64,000 nucleotides of DNA from Bradyrhizobium sp. AUGA SZCCT0283 (lineage in GTDB: Bacteria > Pseudomonadota > Alphaproteobacteria > Rhizobiales > Xanthobacteraceae), in the NCBI RefSeq assembly GCF_018130385.1, contig NZ_JAFCLU010000031.1, positions 1 to 64,000 on the forward strand. Reading direction: 5' to 3'. The position numbers and the translations under genes were made by a program. Below are positions 27,755-36,296 of the stretch, piece by piece (within the stretch, counting starts at the first letter, position 1; every line of letters begins with the position of its first letter). The notes below the pieces were generated by a model that saw only the letters and a list, made by a program, of their open reading frames with translations, was not told the DNA's origin and ran no database searches.

Positions 27755-29902
27755 TCATGACTCTTTGGCCGAAACCTGTCCGTCCGATCTCATCAGTGGC
27801 AGAGATTCAAAGCCGGCTTTGAACGGTGCCGTTACGCCAACGGGCCAGCGGAAGCTTCGCGGCCGATCGACCGGAAATGGAATGATACTTACGGTGTCAC
27901 TCTGGTTTCCGCCCAGGCACATGAGGTTGCCGTGCATGTCACGCCCGACTACGATTGCGATGTGTCCACCGCCTTCGCGCTTCATCGGCGCAAACGCACC
28001 GACAGCCGGACCGGGAAGCTTCTGGCCCCACTTGTCCCAATCGAGGGCCCACAGGGTCTCGGTGCCTTTGATACCAACCTTGGTCAGCACCATATTGGCG
28101 AACAGCGCGCACCAGGGGATCGCATCATGTTTGTAATCCCTCGCAATCGCGCCTCCCTCGTCTCTTGCCCAATTCAGGATATCGGGATTCTCGGCCTCGC
28201 CTCGTCCCTCCCGTAAGTTCAGCCATTTCAGACCTTCGATCACCCACAGAGGCCGTGTGTCTGTCCCGGGTGGCGGCTGAGGCGGCTGCTGGTCCTGCGA
28301 GAGCACCGTGGAACGCGGCGCCGCCGCCACCGCCTGGTCAAGCGCTCGAATTGTCTCGGCACCGACCTCGCCATCCACCTCAAGGCCGCACCGTTCCTGG
28401 AAATCCATGACAGCGGCTTCGGTGGCTCCGCCGAAATAGCCACTGCCTCTCAGCTCATAGCCGCACTTCGCCAGCGTGCGCTGAAGTGCATTGACCGCTG
28501 ATCCCTGATCGCCCAGGGCGAGAACAGTGTTGCCGACCAGTTCCGCCAACAGGCCGGTGGCGGCGGACTGCGCTACCACTACTGGGATGTCCGCCGCCAC
28601 CGGAGAGCGGCCCGAATCGACCTGCGGCGAGGGCGGAGCGGGGTGCTTGAGTGCCGCAAGCGCACGGTCGATTGCGGTGGCGACTTCCGGTCCCATCTCG
28701 CCGTCCACCTCGAGGGCGTGATGTGCCTGGAAATCCCGCACTGCCTGCTCGGTCGCCGGGCCGTAATTGCCGGTACCCTTGAGCGGATAACCGAGCCGGG
28801 CGAGCCCAAGCTGAACGGCCTGTACGATTGCCCCTGCATCCCCGACGCGCAGAATGCGACCTCCGATGAGCCCGGAAATGGTGGAGGCAGAAGCTGCCGT
28901 TGTGGAGCTTCGCTCTGCGAGTGCGCGGTCGATCGCCTTGGCGGTCTCCTGCCCGATCTCACCATCCACCTCAAGGCCATGAGTCTTCTGGAAATCCTTC
29001 ACCGCGCTCAGCGTCCTGTCGGCAAAGCTAGCGCTTCCACGCAGGGGATAGCCGAGCCTGGCGAGCGCGAGTTGCACCGCGCGCACAAGGGGGCCCTCGT
29101 CGCGCACCCGAAGGATCTGCTCTCCCAACAGGTCGGCAATTGCACCTTCCGAACCGAGCTCCGATCGAGGCTCGCCTATCCCTTGAGTCTGAGTCGTTGT
29201 CGACTTGATTTCGGCCGTCGTATCCGTCCTGAAATCGATATGATCGACTAGCGGCCGGACCTTCGCAAACCAGGTAGCGCGGTCCTGCATCCCGTTGGGG
29301 ATCGCCTTCGACTTCGGGCTGCCGCAGTTGATGGCGCGCGAGATGGCCAGGATGTCGTTATTGTCGGCGTAGACATTCAGCCCCGCTTCGGACCATTCAA
29401 CCAGCGCTGGTTTCAGCGCGTGCTGGGGCGAGAAGACCAGATCCGGATTGTCCTCGAAATCGACGCCACAAACCTGAGCCATGCGGCGGTAGTTGCAACG
29501 GCCGGTAGTCTGCATAAGGCCGCGGCCGCGATATTTGAAGCCGTCGCCCGGATTCTTGTTGTTAAGTTCCTGCGCTTTCCGCGGATTACCGAGGCCATAA
29601 ACGCGTTCAGCGATGCCCCGCTCATCACGGGCGAGGCGCTGCGCCTCGGCTGGTGTGATCGCCGCCGAGTGCCGGCCGGGGCCAAAGATCTGGAGTAGCC
29701 GTTCCGCGCTGTAGCTCATGTGCTCGTGCTCAAGAGTCAAACCGCCGGATTCGTGCAGGATTTGCGCTAGGAAATGCGCGAGCCGATCGGGGGTAGTGAT
29801 CTGGTGCTGTTGGAGCAGCGAGTCCCCGCTGTCGAACGCGGCCAGGTAGCCGGGGCTTGCTTTCGATGCGACTTGCCGCAGGACATCGATCACGCGAGCC
29901 AT
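27755..29902 (-). CDS. GH19-type endolysin with three peptidoglycan-binding domains and a CHAP-like amidase
   Basis: A 715-aa modular protein; AGGAG lies upstream of ATG 29902. Residues 1-215 match GH19 chitinase/lysozymes: RLAHFLAQILHESGG with the catalytic Glu region, NPGDGFKYRGRGLMQTTGR, and AISRAINCG. Three PG_binding_1 domains follow (about 255-330, 340-410, 455-525), each with VDGExG and an FQ helix. The last 160 residues fit a TIGR02594/CHAP-like peptidase: IPWCALFANMVL with the nucleophile Cys and GGGHIAIVVG with the His. Such enzymes cut glycan and peptide bonds of peptidoglycan. There is no signal peptide, as in phage endolysins and contractile-system effectors. No holin or phage structural gene is nearby. 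The small PG-binding protein follows 88 nt downstream. Confidence 0.88.
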   Translation of the reverse strand: MARVIDVLRQVASKASPGYLAAFDSGDSLLQQHQITTPDRLAHFLAQILHESGGLTLEHEHMSYSAERLLQIFGPGRHSAAITPAEAQRLARDERGIAERVYGLGNPRKAQELNNKNPGDGFKYRGRGLMQTTGRCNYRRMAQVCGVDFEDNPDLVFSPQHALKPALVEWSEAGLNVYADNNDILAISRAINCGSPKSKAIPNGMQDRATWFAKVRPLVDHIDFRTDTTAEIKSTTTQTQGIGEPRSELGSEGAIADLLGEQILRVRDEGPLVRAVQLALARLGYPLRGSASFADRTLSAVKDFQKTHGLEVDGEIGQETAKAIDRALAERSSTTAASASTISGLIGGRILRVGDAGAIVQAVQLGLARLGYPLKGTGNYGPATEQAVRDFQAHHALEVDGEMGPEVATAIDRALAALKHPAPPSPQVDSGRSPVAADIPVVVAQSAATGLLAELVGNTVLALGDQGSAVNALQRTLAKCGYELRGSGYFGGATEAAVMDFQERCGLEVDGEVGAETIRALDQAVAAAPRSTVLSQDQQPPQPPPGTDTRPLWVIEGLKWLNLREGRGEAENPDILNWARDEGGAIARDYKHDAIPWCALFANMVLTKVGIKGTETLWALDWDKWGQKLPGPAVGAFAPMKREGGGHIAIVVGRDMHGNLMCLGGNQSDTVSIIPFPVDRPRSFRWPVGVTAPFKAGFESLPLMRSDGQVSAKES

Positions 29903-30191
29903 GAGAAATCTCCTGACCGGTGTTTTTCTCTTTGCTATTCTAAGGCCCCTGCGGTCATCGTTCGTATGAACGAGATCACAAATAAGATTTCAGTTAGGTG
30001 TCGCAGCGTCAGCAGTGGCGCGTCGCAAGTGACGTCCTTTTAAATTGATCAGAGCAGCTGCGCGGCAGAGACCAGAGATTGGAGAGGTAAAGGCGGAAGG
30101 AATGTGACGCACTTAACTAGCCTAAGTTGAAAACTGTGATGTCCTCATGTCGTGGCAGTGAAATGATCGCCGAGCCTTAAGGGAGGGCCCC

Positions 30192-31139
30192 ATGATCGAA
30201 GAAGCATGGACCGAGTATCGAGGTTGGGCAAAGCGGGCCCGCATACTTCAAAGCTCGGCCAGGCGCTGGGCTCGCATTTCGTTCGTCTGTTCCGGACTTG
30301 CGGCCATTTTGGGCACGACCGCTGCGCAGGTTACAGGTGGTTCGGTGCTTGGCAGGGCCTTGGCGTTCCTAGCTGCTATCGTCGCGGCAGTTACGCCAGT
30401 GGTCGGACGTGAGATATTGTCGGCTGACAGCGAGGGACGCCGGATTCGTGCACGCGCAACGGCGGAAGCGATAAAATCAGAGTGTTTTCGTTTCGCCGCG
30501 CAAATTGGAGCGTATGCCGGCTCCGCAGCCAAAACTGCGTTTATGGCGCGGCGCGATGCCCTCGCAGAACCGGCCGAACGCGCTGGCCTGATGCCCCTCG
30601 TCGATCCCAGTCCCGAGCAAGGCGATGCTCGATGTCCACCAGTCCCGCTCACGGCAGAGTGGTACCGGAAGAATCGGCTCGACGAGCAGATGCGATATTA
30701 CGCGAATAGCCAGTTAGAAAACGAACAGGCCGCTACACAACTTCGAACGATCAGCTTCGCCTCAGCGATTGTAGCAGCGATCCTCGGAGTTGCGGGATCC
30801 AGCTTTGGACAGGAATGGTTTGCGCCCTGGATCGGCGTGATGACAACTATAACAGTTGCCGTCATGGCCTATGGCTTGCTGGATCGACGGCAGTACTTGG
30901 CAGCCAGCTATGGCGCAATGGCGATGCGGCTATCCCGCATCAAGGAGACGTTCTCCGAAGCTAATGTGGACCTCGCTTCGCTTGTAACGACAACGGAAGA
31001 TTTGCTGCAGAGCGAGCATGCGGCTTGGTTGGAGCAGATGACCAGAACGGTCACAAAGCCTGCCAAACTGGAATCCGGTGACATTGAAGAGGCGGACCAC
31101 TTATCGGCGCCCGAACCAGCACGATCTGTGCGTAACTGA
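30192..31139 (+). CDS. Tandem SLATT (DUF4231-like) membrane protein
   Basis: A 315-aa protein; AAGGGAGGG precedes ATG 30192. It has two pairs of membrane helices: about 31-50 and 54-72 (SFVCSGLAAILGTTAA, LGRALAFLAAIVAAVTPVVG), and about 195-212 and 218-236 (SFASAIVAAILGVAGSSFG, WIGVMTTITVAVMAYGLLD). The linker YRKNRLDEQMRYYANSQLEN, then the second helix pair, is the signature of DUF4231/SLATT proteins; the N-terminal half looks like a second SLATT unit. SLATT (SMODS- and SLOG-associating 2TM) proteins are predicted pore-forming effectors paired with nucleotide-sensing partners. No SLOG or CD-NTase gene is next to it; the TIR-type genes lie 3-10 kb away. An effector role is inference. Confidence 0.78.
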   Translation: MIEEAWTEYRGWAKRARILQSSARRWARISFVCSGLAAILGTTAAQVTGGSVLGRALAFLAAIVAAVTPVVGREILSADSEGRRIRARATAEAIKSECFRFAAQIGAYAGSAAKTAFMARRDALAEPAERAGLMPLVDPSPEQGDARCPPVPLTAEWYRKNRLDEQMRYYANSQLENEQAATQLRTISFASAIVAAILGVAGSSFGQEWFAPWIGVMTTITVAVMAYGLLDRRQYLAASYGAMAMRLSRIKETFSEANVDLASLVTTTEDLLQSEHAAWLEQMTRTVTKPAKLESGDIEEADHLSAPEPARSVRN

Positions 31140-31268
31140 CTGTTTGCTAACTAGCTTTTCTGTAGATCAAAAGAAGGCGTGTAGATCAATCCAATGAGGT
31201 GGGCGACGCAGCGAGGATGAGCTGGCAACCGCGCCCCACCTAGTTTGAATGCCCTCCGGGCACATCAA

Positions 31269-32150
31269 TTAGCTCAGAACAGGATCCGTCAGCAGGCCGC
31301 CCTCGACCCAGGCACCGTAATAGTCAAGCTGGCTGTGGAGGTTTCCATCCTGGGTGACGTAGAGATAGATCCAGAGCCGCATCTCAGCATCGTAGTCGAA
31401 TGGCCAGTCCGGCACGTCGATGGTGACCGGTATGCGGAGGTGTGTATATCTTCCCGGTCTCGTTGGGATGCCCGTCCTTGCCATCCGGGAACATGTCCCA
31501 GGTAAGGTGGGTTCGCCTCTTGCCGACAATGGGGGCTTGATAAGGTCTGAAATCTCTTTGTCGGCAACTAGACTGCCGAGTGCCCGGCTCTCCTCGTTCG
31601 CGGATTTCCTATAGATCAGGACCGATGACGTTCGATCCTTCATGAACGAACCGAGCGAGGATAGCCTGGGGGTCTCGCCCCCATCGGCATCCAGCTTGAC
31701 GTAACGGCCGAAGAAGCGGTCGTTCTGGAACAGGAAAAGCCGGCCACCAACTTCGTCCGCACTCGCCGTGTGCTCAGCAGACGAGACTTTGTCGTTGAAA
31801 TTGAATGCGCCGAGACTCACGAAAGCGGTTAACAAGCTGCCCACGGACAAATTCAGTCCACATGGAAGCGCCGTGGAAGTCCGAGTGTTGATAGATGGTT
31901 CCCGTGACGTTATCGCCTTTAAACCCGTCCTTGCCCTCTCGCTCCAGTTTCTCCGAAAGCAGACGTTTCGCCTCTTCGACCAGCCGGTCGATTCCTTGCC
32001 GGACTGGGCGCTGATGGCGATGCGATTGATCGCCATCTCGATGAGGATCGCCCGTTTGAGCGACGGCTCTGCACGATACTGCTCAACCGCTTGCCGGATT
32101 GACGATCAAGGTGCCGGGCGCTTCCGGAACAATTTCTGACCATTCGCCTT
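31269..32150 (-). pseudogene. Crystallin-like (beta/gamma) protein with several frameshifts
   Basis: Parts of one protein can be read in alternating frames. They are EIVPEAPGTLIVNPA; AVEQYRAEPSLKRAILIEMA; QGIDRLVEEAKRLLSEKLER and YQHSDFHGASMWTE; LSVGSLLTAFVSLGAFNFND; then RLFLFQNDRFFGRYVKLD and DRTSSVLIYRK. Further shifts join TWDMFPDGKDGHPNETGKIY to THLRIPVTIDVPDWPFDYD. The two Greek-key-like segments (bulky aromatic, G-x-S/Y, then NDK/DRxSSxxIYR) recall beta/gamma crystallins, which bind calcium. At least four one-base shifts are needed, so the gene is dead unless the sequence is faulty here. The 5' end cannot be fixed. Confidence 0.55.
32126..32150 (+). promoter_or_regulatory. Possible EcfG-type promoter (GGAAC-N16-CCTT)
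   Basis: GGAAC at 32126-32130 and CCTT at 32147-32150, 22 nt before the ATG of the small gene. The -10 box deviates from CGTT, so this is a weak candidate. Confidence 0.3.
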
Positions 32151-32171
32151 GTTACACGTGGAGCGCAGCGG

Positions 32172-32453
32172 ATGTTCAATTCTTTGATACTGTTGGCAGC
32201 CGAAGCAAACGCAGTAATTGCGCTTCGGATGATGAAGCTGATGCGAGGCGGCAGAAGCGGCCGGCGCGAAGCAAATTTGATGGTCAGCGAAAAGATAAAA
32301 GCGGCTTTCGAAGCTACCGCAAGTCTAGTGACTGGTGCTTCCGGGGATGAAATAGTTCATCGATACCGACAGCATGTGGCGAAAAATGCGAAGCGGCTTT
32401 CGGGCCGGAGCCAAAACCGCGTGCTTAAGGGAACACGACGCCGACGGAAGTAG
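32172..32453 (+). CDS. Small conserved-type hypothetical protein, 93 aa
   Basis: ATG 32172 follows GGAG at 8 nt. The product starts with a hydrophobic stretch (MFNSLILLAAEANAVIALRM), then a basic part (RGGRSGRREA), an amphipathic helix (VSEKIKAAFEATASLV) and an Arg/Lys-rich end (KGTRRRRK). I recall similar proteins of this length in Bradyrhizobium, without known role. A basic tail with a helical core could mean nucleic-acid or phasin-like binding, but nothing proves it. The phasin gene lies downstream on the same strand. Confidence 0.65.
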   Translation: MFNSLILLAAEANAVIALRMMKLMRGGRSGRREANLMVSEKIKAAFEATASLVTGASGDEIVHRYRQHVAKNAKRLSGRSQNRVLKGTRRRRK

Positions 32454-32538
32454 CGTTGCAGGCATCGACCCCTGGTCTGAACGCCAAATAATCTGGAAGA
32501 GCCACAGTCTCATGTGGAACTTCCATGACTTTCCGTTT

Positions 32539-32563
32539 GGAACGTTAAACTGCAGCGCCTGTT
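32539..32563 (+). promoter_or_regulatory. EcfG-like promoter of the phasin gene (GGAAC-N16-TGTT)
   Basis: GGAAC at 32539-32543, 16 nt, then TGTT at 32560-32563. The start site would lie about 45 nt before the phasin ATG. One base from the GGAAC-N16/17-CGTT consensus. Confidence 0.45.
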
Positions 32564-32614
32564 GTCTTTGCACGAATGACCCCCGTGGTCCCAATTCATC
32601 CTTTGGAGTGTCAG

Positions 32615-33118
32615 ATGAGCAAACGCACACCGGCAACGGCGTCAAAACACGCGCGCAGGCCGAAAATAGCCGCGAAGCCCCAGCGGGCCGCCCAGACTAT
32701 CGTCAGAAGCCCGAAGATCCGTCGCTCGGTTGCGGCAAGCTCGACTGAATCGTCCCCCAAGCCTCATAATGAGTCAAAACCAACGGCTCCCCTTGCAATC
32801 GAGAATCCAGTGACAGCCCTACAAGAAAATCCAGTGACAGCGCCACAAGAAGATGTCTCTCACACGATGACGGATAACAGTTTGAGCAAAGGATTTGATT
32901 TATCTACAGCCACCGCAAATGTTCGCGTTTATCAAGAGCTGCTGGAAATCTCGCAAGCTAACATGACATTTGCGTTTGAATTCAGCCAGAGGGTGGCGAC
33001 AATTAGGTCGCCAATCGAGTTTTTCATTGTCATTGCAGAATTCACAAGCAAGCGGATTGCCATGTTTGGGAAGTATTCGACAGAGATGGCTGAATTAAGT
33101 ACCAAGTGGAGAGCCTAA
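32615..33118 (+). CDS. Phasin-family protein
   Basis: A 167-aa protein. ATG 32615 is chosen for the GGAG 6-7 nt before it. The first 60 residues are basic and Ala/Pro-rich (KRTPATASKHARRPK), followed by two copies of ENPVTA(L/P)QE. The C-terminal 80 residues form the phasin-like helices: TANVRVYQELLEISQANMTF, FEFSQRVATIRSPIEFF, EFTSKRIAMFGKY. Phasins coat polyhydroxyalkanoate granules. This type, with a basic AlaPro tail, may also touch DNA. A class I PHA synthase gene lies in the same window (59.6 kb) but is not adjacent. Control by a stress sigma factor is suggested by the promoter upstream. Confidence 0.8.
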   Translation: MSKRTPATASKHARRPKIAAKPQRAAQTIVRSPKIRRSVAASSTESSPKPHNESKPTAPLAIENPVTALQENPVTAPQEDVSHTMTDNSLSKGFDLSTATANVRVYQELLEISQANMTFAFEFSQRVATIRSPIEFFIVIAEFTSKRIAMFGKYSTEMAELSTKWRA

Positions 33119-33366
33119 GACACGAGGCCATCACCTACTTGCCGTACAGACTTTCGCTTCGGCTCTCGCCCTGCCGACGCGAATTCACTTAACGTTCTCT
33201 CGACCCGCATCATCGTTGCGCTGGATTGAAGTCGAATGACCGGGATCCCAATCAATCGAAACTTCGCTCGAAGGATTCCCTCACAATCTGTGACAAGGTC
33301 CGATGTCGACGTTGTTCCAACAAACGCAGTCGCCGACTGTTAGCGTTCTGAACTGGTTGCCGTAAA

Positions 33367-33636
33367 TCATTCTTTCTGTGCGTAGGTGTAGGAGGTTGCC
33401 ATCGTTAGTAGGTGGACAGGGGCAGTTCCTAACTCTTGCATGTCTACGTCGGCTTCGTAGACGCCTGCGGCTCGATGATATGCGACCGCTACCGTTGCGC
33501 AGGCATCAGTCAGGAAGTCTCCGACTCGGCGGTTCTCACGTTCCAAAACCATCTGCATCGCAGCTTTCGACCTAGCCTCGGCAATTCGCCCATCATTCAA
33601 ATCTGGTTGGGAAAAATCTAAATCGGGGGGCGGCAC
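33367..33636 (-). CDS. Hypothetical protein, 89 aa
   Basis: GTG 33636 opens a frame whose middle part is regular (GRIAEARSKAAMQMVLERENRRVGDFL, then ACATVAVAYHRAAGVYEAD). I do not recognise it. The start codon has no clear ribosome binding site and overlaps the end of a small frame upstream, so coding status is uncertain. The 250 nt downstream (33119-33366) show nothing. Confidence 0.4.
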   Translation of the reverse strand: MPPPDLDFSQPDLNDGRIAEARSKAAMQMVLERENRRVGDFLTDACATVAVAYHRAAGVYEADVDMQELGTAPVHLLTMATSYTYAQKE

Positions 33637-33799
33637 TTCTTGCTGATGTCTTCAACGGCGCGATAGAACTCAGGCTTTCGCGCTTCATCTGCTTCTAGAT
33701 AGCTTTTTAGGAATCGCCGGGCCCTTACTTCAAGCCGTTTGCGATCTTGTCTAACCTTTTCCGGCGCTCGCGCCGCTCGGATTCGAACCAACCAAACAT
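33618..33799 (-). pseudogene. Small basic protein, probably frameshifted
   Basis: ATG 33799 reads MFGWFESERRERRKRLDKIANGLK and stops. A frame one base off continues RFLKSYLEADEARKPEFYR and ends AVEDISKKCRPPI at 33618. The two pieces would make a charged helical protein of about 60 aa. The joint is a guess based on composition. Confidence 0.35.
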
Positions 33800-33881
33800 T
33801 CCTATCACCCTGCCTGATTACTCAAGAGAACGATTAACTGATCCTCGCTCGATTTAGGGCGAATAATTCCGACCATGACCC

Positions 33882-35051
33882 TCAATTTATCAACGGAAAC
33901 GTGTGCGTCGTTGTCGTCCCCGAATCTGAACTTTCTTGTTCCATGGTGCCGCCGATCTGTCTTGCAAGAGAGGCAATCAGTTTTAGTCCGGACCCGTGTT
34001 CGCTCGGGTGACGGATGCCGCGCCCGTTGTCAGAAACGGTCAGTCGGGCCTCCCCATAACCGATGCCCCCGACCAATCTCACTCTTATCTCGCCAGGGTC
34101 CGGGCCAAATGCATGTTTGATGCTATTCATTGCTGCTTCATTCAAGATAAGACCAACTGGCAAAGCCCGATCAATGCTCAATTCAAGTTCGTCCGACTCT
34201 ACCTCGATTTCGACGGCGTCGATCTGCTGACGGATTGCGCTGCAAAGAGCGCGAATGTAATCTGACAGTCTGACTGTCTTGCCTTCGTGTCGCGATGCGA
34301 GCTGATCGTGGGCAAGTGAAATGGCGTTGATGCGGCTTGCAACATGATCCAGCGCGCGATGAACCTCCAGATTTTGATACCGACGCTTCTGAATGGAAAT
34401 AGAGGACAAAACGAGCTGGAAGTTGTTCTTGACGCGATGTTGCAATTCGCGAAGCAAAATCTCTTGTTTCTGAGCCTCGGCAGCCGCAGCCATCAAGCGT
34501 GCTTCTTTATCCGGCTGTGCATGGTGGCGCAGTACGGAGCCTATGAGGCCCGCAGCGGACGATAGGAAATCACTCGTATCCTCACTGAAGTCTCTAGGCG
34601 AGATACTATCCACCTCCAACACGCCCCATGCCGCACCCCCGATCAGCACAGGCACATTGGACACCGAGATGATGCCATGTTCCTTTAGGAAATCCGACGG
34701 AGCGTACTCATCTTGCTCTCTGAAATCTTTGATGCTGACCGGCTCTGCGGTCTGAAATGCCCGCCCAGGCGGTGAACGCAGGTCTGCTGACAACGTAGCT
34801 GTGCGAACGACACCTTCCTTCCATCCGACACCTGCGACGAGGAGAAGATCCGACGTCTCGGGACGATATCGAAGAATTTTTACATGGTGTATTTCGACTG
34901 CCCGAGCGATCTGGACGACGGCCTGGTCCAGGAAGCGATTCAACTCGGCATTCTCACTCGCAAGTCGTCCGATATCGGCTAAAATGCGAACGTGACGCCG
35001 GAGCTTATCCAGCACGCCGGCTTCGCTCGTTTCGTTGGAACGGTTTTCCAT
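33882..35051 (-). CDS. GAF-domain sensor histidine kinase (HisKA_2 type)
   Basis: A 389-aa soluble kinase. Residues about 25-180 form a GAF domain (RFLDQAVVQIARAVEIHHVK, GVLEVDSISPRDFSEDTSDF). The H-box LLRELQHRVKNNFQLVLSS at about 200-218 is of the HisKA_2/HWE-related class, with His as phospho-acceptor. The ATPase part has the N-box ILNEAAMNSIKHAF, the G1 box VSDNGRGI and the G2 box HGSGLKLIASLARQIGG. Such kinases often feed the PhyR-EcfG general stress cascade in alphaproteobacteria. No response-regulator gene is adjacent. There is no membrane span, so the signal should be cytoplasmic. The ATG at 35051 has no strong ribosome binding site. Confidence 0.88.
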   Translation of the reverse strand: MENRSNETSEAGVLDKLRRHVRILADIGRLASENAELNRFLDQAVVQIARAVEIHHVKILRYRPETSDLLLVAGVGWKEGVVRTATLSADLRSPPGRAFQTAEPVSIKDFREQDEYAPSDFLKEHGIISVSNVPVLIGGAAWGVLEVDSISPRDFSEDTSDFLSSAAGLIGSVLRHHAQPDKEARLMAAAAEAQKQEILLRELQHRVKNNFQLVLSSISIQKRRYQNLEVHRALDHVASRINAISLAHDQLASRHEGKTVRLSDYIRALCSAIRQQIDAVEIEVESDELELSIDRALPVGLILNEAAMNSIKHAFGPDPGEIRVRLVGGIGYGEARLTVSDNGRGIRHPSEHGSGLKLIASLARQIGGTMEQESSDSGTTTTHTFPLIN

Positions 35052-35146
35052 CAGCTTCTAAGTCCTACCCTCCGGTTCCACCTTTTGTGGTTTCACGAGT
35101 GGCCTCGAGCGTCTCCTGGCCGGTCCGCTTCAGGCGGTCGATCGTG

Positions 35147-35426
35147 TTACTTGCTGCCTGAGTGTGCCCGGTCCCGCTCTTCTCTCACGTAAAGGTCCTT
35201 CGTTTGTTCGGTAATCTGCTTCTCGGAGCGCGTCCGGCTCCTATTTCGCGTGATGCCGTAGGCCATCACCAGTCCGAGCACGATGGCACAGGGCGACCGA
35301 CACGTGCGATCCGGTTTCAACCGACAGTCCCTGCGCGGCGAGATTATCGGGGTGCAAGGGCAGGGCCAGAATCGTCGCCCAATGCCAGTTGCTTCCCCTA
35401 AACCATCCATTATGAACCAACTTCAT
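35147..35426 (-). pseudogene. Small membrane protein, one frameshift
   Basis: ATG 35426 with GGAGG 6 nt upstream encodes MKLVHNGWFRGSNWHWATIL and on to GSHVSVAL. A shifted frame continues CAIVLGLVMAYGITRNRSR, then EKQITEQTKDLYVREERD. Together this gives about 92 aa with one membrane helix and a charged cytoplasmic tail. The shift lies near 35283-35292. Each half looks real, but the join is inferred. Confidence 0.45.
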
Positions 35427-35475
35427 GCCCGACCTCCTGCGCGGCAAGCGGTAACGCCAACAAGCGGATAGCTTA

Positions 35476-35500
35476 GGAACATCCGGCACAACGATATGTT
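35476..35500 (+). promoter_or_regulatory. EcfG-like promoter (GGAAC-N16-TGTT)
   Basis: GGAAC at 35476-35480, 16 nt, TGTT at 35497-35500. It lies 33 nt before the GTG of the zinc-ribbon gene, a suitable distance for a -10 box. Confidence 0.45.
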
Positions 35501-35533
35501 GCTAGTCGAACTGCGGCAGAGAGACACACGCCA

Positions 35534-35815
35534 GTGGCGGCTACGGCTCATATGAACGATAACCGGAGCAGGTTGCCCGATTTGTTGACTTGCATTGACT
35601 GCAATCAAACGATGAATCTTGAGAAGATTGACCCTGATGACAAGGGGAATGATCTTATTCAATATCGCTGCAAGATATGTCAGCGCATCGAGCTGGTGCG
35701 GCTAGCCCGCGCCCGGTGCCTATCGCGCCCTAGCGGCTCAGCCGCACATGAGAAGACCGTTCAACTTGACTTCGCGCGCGGGGGCTATTTTACGAGCGAT
35801 CATGCCGGCGTTTAG
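35534..35815 (+). CDS. Small zinc-ribbon-like protein
   Basis: GTG 35534 has GAGAG 8-9 nt upstream; ATG 35552 (MNDNRSRLP) is the other candidate. The core LLTCIDCNQTMNLEKI followed by IQYRCKICQRIELVRL holds two CxxC pairs spaced as in a zinc ribbon. The C-terminal part (from LSRPSGSA) is of less regular composition, and family members I recall end sooner, so the stop may have been lost. Function unknown; possibly binds nucleic acid or protein. Confidence 0.65.
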   Translation: MAATAHMNDNRSRLPDLLTCIDCNQTMNLEKIDPDDKGNDLIQYRCKICQRIELVRLARARCLSRPSGSAAHEKTVQLDFARGGYFTSDHAGV

Positions 35816-36217
35816 ACGACCGCTGCAGCGTGTAATCATAGCGGAACCCGAACGACGCCACCCGGCGCTTGCCTTCGAAGGCGCCGAATTGAAACGGCTG
35901 GAGCGGCAACGCCGAGACCGTATCCAATGAGATCGCACTCAAGCGCTGGCGAAACAAATTCAGCCACGTACTGAAGCCCCTCTGGCACTCCTGAAGCTTG
36001 TGAAAAAAGGGCGAGCTGCTCGGTCAAGCCGGCCTCCTCAAATAGGGCTGCGCATAGCCCGAATATGGGGACCGAAGCAACCAAATCAAAGGACATACGG
36101 CATGAGATGACCGTCGCGCTCCTCCACCGTTGCCACTTTTCCCGTGGGCGCGAGGAACTTTGCAGGTTTGGGAAAATTGTCGCTTAAGAAAATGGTGGCG
36201 GGCGCTGGGAGGAAACC
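35816..36217. other. Intergenic region, no clear gene
   Basis: A minus-strand frame (35836-36096) is open for 86 codons with several hydrophobic segments, but I see no motif and no ribosome binding site. I leave it as unassigned. Confidence 0.35.
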
Positions 36218-36292
36218 ATGCACGGTCTTATCTATCTTGTCGGCTTGATTGTTGTGATTCTGGCGATCTTGTCCTTCTTCGGCCTTCGCTGA
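36218..36292 (+). CDS. 24-aa single-helix membrane microprotein
   Basis: ATG 36218 follows GGGAGG at 5 nt. The product starts MHGLIYLVGLIVVILAIL, is nearly all hydrophobic and ends FFGLR. Peptides of almost this sequence recur in Bradyrhizobium, from memory. The stop is 4 nt before the next gene, so the two are probably translated together. It may modulate a membrane partner. Confidence 0.6.
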   Translation: MHGLIYLVGLIVVILAILSFFGLR

Positions 36293-36296
36293 GGCC

